From Watersipora subatra (Eukaryota > Bryozoa > Gymnolaemata > Cheilostomatida > Watersiporidae), in contig NC_088717.1 of the NCBI RefSeq assembly GCF_963576615.1, forward strand, positions 36,409,802 to 36,473,801: a stretch of 64,000 bases of DNA, read 5' to 3'. Each line of letters starts with the position of its first letter. Position 1 is the first letter of the stretch. A model generated the notes under the pieces. The model searched no databases. It was not told where the DNA came from and saw nothing but the letters and a program-made list of their open reading frames with translations. This document shows, in pieces, positions 58,311 through 64,000 of this stretch. The translations under genes and the position numbers were made by a program.

Positions 58311-61300
58311 CTAAAATTCAGCGTTTATCATTAGTAAATATCAATACAAATACAAAAAATAAATACACAAATAAATATAAAAATAAATGCAAAGATTATA
58401 TATTCTACCTCTGCAGTTATGTAATCTAACAATGTGAGTGCCAGAATACGAGGTCACAGTGAACAAACTGTCAAATAATATCTCTAGTTTTCGAATGCAA
58501 TCACTTGAAACTGATGAAAATGACGACACCTAGTAAATTGACACCAATATTTCAAGGCAGTCAGCTATGACAACATACATGTGTATGACTACTCACCGCT
58601 ATGACTAGAGGTAAGCAATAAACTCATCGTATTATGATAAAAACTTACAATTATCAACACATATGAATATTCATTAAAATTATCAAGTTGCATTGATTAT
58701 TGATTATTGCAAACTGCAATAAAAATATCGGAATATTCATTGTATTCGTTTAATCAAACGAGACCATAGATTTTCTCAGAGCACATAGGATCTAAAAGTG
58801 CACAAAACGGCCATGCAGATAAAATGAAATAAATACTTCTAGCCTGCTCGTGTAGAGACTCATGAGTTTATATAGCTAGGAAGCACTCGGTTGGGTTGCT
58901 GAGTTGGGTAAACTTTGCACTTGTTGAAGGCTTACATTTGTCTTGGAGATGATGTTTAGGATGGTTCATAACGATTGCGGCATCAACATAAACTCAGTGG
59001 TATGGTTTAAGAATTATGTAAAGTCAAACACGACCTATAATCATTTTATAACTTAGTTGAACAAACAAGCGACTTACTTGTTTTATGCAATAGTTTTATG
59101 AACAGTTATAAACACACCAAGCAATTATTGTAGCCTCAAAATAATTATTCTCGCGTATAAGGCGACCATAGAAAAACAGTCCTAAAAAGGCGAGTTTTAT
59201 AAAAATTCTCACATAAGCCGACCCTATAACAAGTAATCCGCCATACCCACCATCACAGCAAAAAGTTGCTAAAGACAATTAACTCATTGCGTTCTGCGAA
59301 CCGGGTCATGCAACTCAGCGCAGTGAATGTGTATACAGCAAAGAGCCGTGTTGGTGCTGCTTATGTAGGCTTCACACAACACATTTCTGATTAGTGAATA
59401 AATGATTAATTAGCTTGTTGCATCTGCTCTTAAATGAAAGAAAACAATCATCTGTCTGCTTTGAGCCAATGGAAAATACATGTATGTTTATAGCCCAACC
59501 TGAGCTAAGTTTCAATTTCAAAAGCCATCATTTTTTATAGCAAATTTTTTCTTCGCGATGACCAGCCATGTAAGGCGTATTACAGCTATGGAGATTTCAC
59601 TAGTTGTAAATCAATATACTTCTGATGATCGCCTATATAGTAATAGCGCTAGTACCGTAACAGTGACTACTTATTTTTAACGGTAATAATAAAGCCGTAA
59701 GCTACAGTAATAGTGATAATTCATCTGACTTGGAACATGCTCACCTTGTTATAGTAGTAGAAAAGAGACCAAAAAGAGAGTGAAAGGCTACGAGCCGCAT
59801 GCTCATAACTCAAGTTATAGCTGTTGAAATTAAGTTAGCATAATTCATAACATAGCATAATTCTATTTGAGTAGACTCATATTTATGCACATATATGCAG
59901 AACCCTTAGTTTAGTATCTTTTTGCTTTCTACACTCCTAAACGATAACTGTCATTTGATCGCTTCTTGTCTCTTCAATCAAGTTAGTTTAACCAAATCGA
60001 TGCGATTCATTTTTAGCACCCACAAATTTCCAACTTGTTGACTCTATTGTCCGACCTGGACTGTAAGTTTAGAGTGATAAGACAACTCTGACACATTCAT
60101 CGGCACAGATGAAAGAGAGAATAGATATGCTTGACAACTCAAGGACATACATGCGGAAGTAGCAGTACTTACCCAACTATGCCCATTCCTATAATAATGT
60201 AGTCTATTGCTTTGTCAAATGTTGTTATCGTTCTACAAGCAATAGATAGAACAGCAATCATGACACTCCTATAATATTTACTATAATAAGAGCTGTCGGT
60301 GACTATGTTCCAGAGTCATGGTTAAAGGTTGGAAAAAATATGCATCATGCGTGATTCGGACTCACATCATGGGGCTCAACAGCCATGTGCCGCCGCTTTT
60401 GCTAATTATCCACCTTCATGGATTTACGAGTATTTGTACATGTGCTTTTTCTCTGCGTTTTTATCGCCATACCTGATGACCTCTTATGGTCCACTATACT
60501 GCCACGATACTAGTATCATGTAGAGTCAAAAGCATTTCATGGAAAGGCACCAAACAGAATAGCAATGCTAAGATAAGAACACAAAAAATTGCTTGTGAAT
60601 GGTTTAGCTAATAACTATAACATATCCAAAATATACAGTGGAACCTCGGTTCTCGAACACAATCCGTTCCAGAAGGTTGGTCGAAAACCGAGTTGTTTGA
60701 GATCTGAAACAGGTTTTCTCATTAGAATTAATATATATAAGTTTTAATCCGTTCCAACACCCTGAATGTTTACCTTTTTAGTATTTTATACATTATTTTA
60801 TGCATGAAATTGCACATTAAAATGCTGACCAACACATAAAAAGCAATGTATATCTCAGAAAATGTTAAGCAAAATGGCAAAGACACAAATAACATTAACA
60901 TAAATGTAACCCAGGCTAATCGTACATTCGCGTTGTCGTAATCTTCCATACGAAAGATTACGCTAACATGAACGTGTAAAAATATAAAAAAAAGATAAAG
61001 AAAAGAATTATGAATAGGATTTTTTACTCGGCTATAGGATGTTCTTTTCTCTTAAAATATCTATCCAATGACACTTGCTTCTGACTTCTTTTTAGCACTT
61101 TTTGGAAGTGGTTCATGATAGTGTGGTTAAAGTCATTGATGACTCTGGTGGCTGCAGCTTTATCGGGGTGGTGGAGTTCGACGAAATGTTGCAGTTGAAC
61201 GAAACGACAATAGTTGGTCACGGAGAAAGCAATCTACACCCGTACGCCGCTCAGCATCCCACCCTCACGTACGCACTCACACGTCGTACCGGCATTCGAA

Positions 61301-63990
61301 CTCTGATTTTTGTTCGAACTACGAAGCAAGAATTTTTCGAATTATTTGTTCAGACTCCGATTTGTTCGAACTGCGAGTCGTTCGAAAACCAAGGTTCCAC
61401 TGTATAGAATTGCCAGTTAGGCGAATGAAACGATAGCTATTGCGAAAATAATAAAAACTCAACAAACCTACCCATAGATTCTAAGTTATAACTCTGCCAA
61501 ACAAAATTAATTCAATGTATCAGTGAACATCGGCATTTTGGAACTAACAAAAACTATCTTCTTTGGTGAAACATTTTAAAACTTGGCAGACTGTTCTTAT
61601 CTAAATTGAACACTGATAAAAAAAGGACAAAAAATTTTACATGCTCTAGTCACAGTGCATCTGAGAATTACTGACAAGGCATAAAGCTACCAATTATAGA
61701 AACTATAAAGTTATTCATGCAGAGTTATCATGCCTTGATTATGCATACCTTGCACAAATCTTCATATGAAATACAGCTGGAAGTATAAAAGCCAACCAAA
61801 TGCAGCAGGTGGCACCAATTAAGGCCATCAAGTTGCCAAAGTTGGGAATTATCAGCACCACGACACCAGTGATGACGACCATCACCGCTCTGATTAATAT
61901 CTGAAAAAAAATATGTAACTATGTCATGCAGAGTCAGCAATGCCAGCTAACCATAGCAAATATACGTGTGTCTGCTGATGTCATCAAGGATTATGGTGAA
62001 TTGTGGGTAAAAGCCGGCAGCTGTGGCATCGAGTCATGTGACATGAGTGACATCATACAACAGCGTTTATATCAACTGAACACTTAAGGCAGTCTGTGCA
62101 TAGCACAGTAGACGCCCTTACAGCGTAAATAATCCATTCCAAGAACGTTTACGTTAAAGGGATTTTACGTCATACAAAGAGTAAAATGCATGTAAATAGA
62201 CTAATTCCATGATCTTCCCAAACCCACCCCTTTGGTCTTTCAAAAAGAAAAAAGTACACGAAGAAGTAGCTTTTCATTTAATTACTGTGGTACTTTTGAC
62301 TTGTATCCACAGCTTTCCTCTGTGTTTATCACTTTTACTTGGTTTATGGTTCATGATTACGGTGATCATCATTAAATTACGTAGTACGCACACCTTCAAT
62401 GACAATTTCAATCAACCTTTTATACAGAAAAATCTACGCTGCAAAGAAATTTTTGTTATAGGTCTTAAGTAGAAATTTATCTTTACAATAACAAGCACAG
62501 TGTCTGTCGACAGCAGTTAATGTAGTAATATGAGTGATACTACGAGAGGCTATAATAGAAAGCTGCTCGTCGGTGGATCGTACACAGACTCATCAGAAGG
62601 TTAAGTTTAAAGCTAAGAAGCAAACGAATTATAATATATTTGACAGAATAACAAATACTCTTGGCTCCCAAAAAATTAGAAAGTTTGGCAAAAGAATAGT
62701 TGAAACTGCTTGGCATACCGATAGGAGCTTTTTTGGTGTCTCAGGAGTAATGCCCACTTTCCTGTCTATGATGGAAGAGACAGGAAACATCATGATAGGA
62801 TATGTGAAAAATAAGGACAGACAAAGGCAGGAAGTGACGATCGTGCTGAAGTCAACGCCCCCTCCTTCTGGTTTTGGAAGATTTAGGGTAATTATATCTT
62901 TAGTATCTCTTCCGAATGACTGGAAAAGAGTGAGAAGACAAATGAGTCTGCCGTCTCTAACCATAAGATGAGCTGTAAATCTTAATACAACTTATATAGA
63001 GCTTAATCACAGGTGGATAACAAAATTTAAGTACATGCTTATCTATTTGACCATATAATCGCTGAGATCATTCTATGATCTCAGCGATTATCATAAATTC
63101 TATCATTTTATGAGCTACATTCGAAGCGATTTACATAGTCTTACATAGAAGATAATTCCACAAGTAGCCAAAACAAGACACCTACTCGCAAGGCAATCAA
63201 GTTTCAAGTGATGAATGTATTGGATAATAGAGAGAATAATTAAATCAGTTTATAGTACTCACTAAGTAGCCACAGGCCCCGAATGTAGCGTATAGAAGGG
63301 TGACTAGAGCAATCACAGTGAGGAAGTAGCTACAATACAACAGAATATATGAAATATTACCGGTATATGAAAACATTCGACTCCGATGAAAAGGCCATAG
63401 AGGTTCTATTTATTGATTTTCAGTAGCCAATATAAATGTGAATACGGGATTACTGTAATAAAAGGAGAGGCAACTCCTCGATAGTTAACTTTTGTAGCTA
63501 CTACTAACTAATGACTGGGTGAGTTAAGATCAAGGTAATGAGAAATATTCCGTTAACTAATACTCAATACTCATATGCTGGAAAATGATTATTGATAAAC
63601 GATTCGTTGAAGGATGGACAAAAATGATCTTAGCAATTCAGATGATAACCTGAGCCCATAGTGATGACAGAAAAACACATGGGAAGATATGACTTCATCC
63701 AAGTCTATAATGGACTATTGTTAGTGTTACTAAGGCTGCACTAATTTAGTAAACAGACGTGAATGCCGCCCATACAGCCACCCAAGTAATGGCTTTTTAG
63801 CATTTTTTGCATGAGCCATAAATAATAAAACCAGTTTTCTGTAAAATTTTAAACAGTCTATAAAATGCTACCCTCAACAACTAAGAAGACGAAGCAGATT
63901 AGATGAGCGAAAGAGTAGATGTTACCATTGGAATTTGTTTCTGATATCCTTGTGTAATGATGCTTCTAAAGAAAGTATCATCCCAGCCCC
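58109..63990 (-). CDS. AAAP-family amino-acid transporter (SLC36/AVT-like), 3' six exons, 5' end outside window
   Basis: Secondary transporter of amino acids in the plasma or lysosomal/vesicle membrane. Exons on the - strand: 63990-63926, 63329-63263, 62919-62719, 61900-61749, 60232-60173, 58310-58109. All introns are GT-AG and phases agree, giving 248 C-terminal residues. Motifs in order: GAGMILSLEASL (residues 1-12), family EG.GM.L.LE; helix YFLTVIALVTLLYATFGACG; YLSFGRDTKDIITLNLP; helix with CLCLSLFFTYPIMMFPV; helix ILIRAVMVVITGVVVLII and PNFGNLMALIGATCC; WLAFILPAVFHMK; FDKAIDYIIIGMGIVGTIVG. These fit the last half of an 11-TM AAAP carrier. The gene converges with the GABA receptor gene. 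Substrate and subfamily (SLC36, SLC32, AVT3-like) cannot be fixed without the N-terminal half. Confidence 0.9.
58311..60172. other. Last intron of the transporter
   Basis: Contains at 59145-59235 a CGCGTATAAGGCGACC / ATAAGCCGACCC pair resembling one end of a common animal MITE. Otherwise nothing recognised. Confidence 0.35.
60173..60232 (-). CDS. AAAP transporter exon e: last membrane helix
   Basis: A 60-base exon joined as AG|A (Arg), encoding TITTFDKAIDYIIIGMGIV and a split Gly codon before donor GTAAGT. It was found by matching phase and hydrophobicity between exons d and f. The ID..I...G..G pattern matches the C-terminal helix of SLC36-like proteins. Confidence 0.85.
60636..61402 (-). 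mobile_element. 767-bp TA-flanked pogo/Tigger-like transposon remnant
   Basis: Ends CAGTGGAACCTCGGTTCTCG and complement (CAGTGGAACCTTGGTTTTCG), flanked by TA. The - strand frame 61221-61024 reads FVELHHPDKAAATRVINDFN and LKRSQKQVSLDRYFKRKE, resembling the C-terminal end of pogo/Tigger transposases. Most of the transposase, including the catalytic DDE domain, is missing, so it cannot move by itself. It lies in a transporter intron on that gene's strand. Confidence 0.75.
61749..61900 (-). CDS. AAAP transporter exon d: two membrane helices
   Basis: Starts at ATA after TTTTTTTTCAG. Encodes ILIRAVMVVITGVVVLIIPN and FGNLMALIGATCCIWLAFIL, then PAVFHMKICA, as in the AAAP pattern R......P.F..LM.LIG....LAFILP..FH.K. 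Donor GTATGC at 61748. Confidence 0.93.
62719..62919 (-). CDS. AAAP transporter exon c: luminal/outer loop and FFTYPIMMFPV helix
   Basis: 67 codons in phase 0. SFGRDTKDIITLNLPKPEGG is the family loop (FG......I..NLP). CLCLSLFFTYPIMMFPVSSI is the next helix. The frame remains open past the donor GTATGC at 62718, but the protein continues correctly only when spliced to ILIRAV. Confidence 0.93.
63263..63329 (-). CDS. AAAP transporter exon b: membrane helix
   Basis: Completes a Cys codon (TG|C) and encodes YFLTVIALVTLLYATFGACG YL, a hydrophobic helix ending in the FG..GYL motif that precedes SFG in this family. Donor GTGAGT, acceptor TTGTAG. Confidence 0.9.
63480..63600. repeat. Dispersed repeat shared with 57175-57290
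   Basis: CTAATGACTGGGT, GAGAAATAT.CC and ACTCAATACTCATATGCT occur in the same order in both. Class unknown. Lies in the transporter intron between exons a and b. Confidence 0.6.
63926..63990 (-). CDS. AAAP transporter exon a (first exon in window)
   Basis: After acceptor ATCTTGCAG the exon reads GAGMILSLEASLHKDIRNKF Q in phase 0, ending TG before GTAACA. The upstream exon should end in ...FE and lies beyond 64000. The EGAGM.LSLE pattern is the AAAP signature in the middle of the protein. Confidence 0.88.
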
Positions 63991-64000
63991 CTGCAAGATT

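Noticed and set aside
62534..62971. 145-codon + strand frame
   Set aside because: Antisense shadow of transporter exon c, whose - strand product matches the family.

Overview
The window is animal nuclear DNA: long GT-AG introns, AT-rich non-coding sequence, abundant microsatellites, minisatellites, short inverted-repeat transposons and tRNA-derived SINE-like repeats. The best-resolved gene resembles arthropod LCCH3 and molluscan GABA-A beta subunits, which suggests an invertebrate, probably a spiralian. The species cannot be fixed from this sequence. No operons, CRISPR arrays or microbial features are present.

Two protein-coding genes can be supported. (1) A complete ten-exon GABA-A receptor beta-type subunit lies on the + strand from 21417 to 52588 and predicts 517 residues. 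It has a signal peptide, Cys-loop, four membrane segments and a long M3-M4 loop. All nine introns join in frame. (2) The 3' part of an amino-acid transporter of the AAAP (SLC36/AVT-like) family lies on the - strand from 63990 down to 58109: six exons, 248 residues, with the 5' end beyond the right edge of the window. The genes converge tail to tail about 5.5 kb apart. One encodes a receptor for an amino-acid transmitter and the other a probable amino-acid carrier, but a functional link is only conjecture.

Layout. 1-21.4 kb: no convincing gene. It holds GATA/TCTA/CTGT microsatellites, a cluster of 17-bp palindromes (2.9-3.07 kb), two minisatellites in inverted orientation (6.65 and 8.77 kb), nested TA-flanked transposons (9.03-10.27 kb), a 19/20-bp array (16.5-17.1 kb) and a 27-bp array open for 437 codons (17.5-18.8 kb). 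21.4-52.6 kb: the receptor gene. Its large introns carry 31-bp, 53-bp, 21-bp, 71-bp and 28-bp tandem arrays, a 790-bp foldback element flanked by TTAA, and several TA-flanked MITEs. 52.6-64 kb: the intergenic stretch and the transporter gene, with a pogo/Tigger-like transposon remnant in one transporter intron.

A roughly 457-bp inverted-repeat family occurs at least six times. A PLE-like repeat with a decayed hammerhead-ribozyme core occurs twice. Gene calls rest on residue-level matches to known families and exact splice phase. Mobile-element names rest on termini and target duplications only and are less certain.
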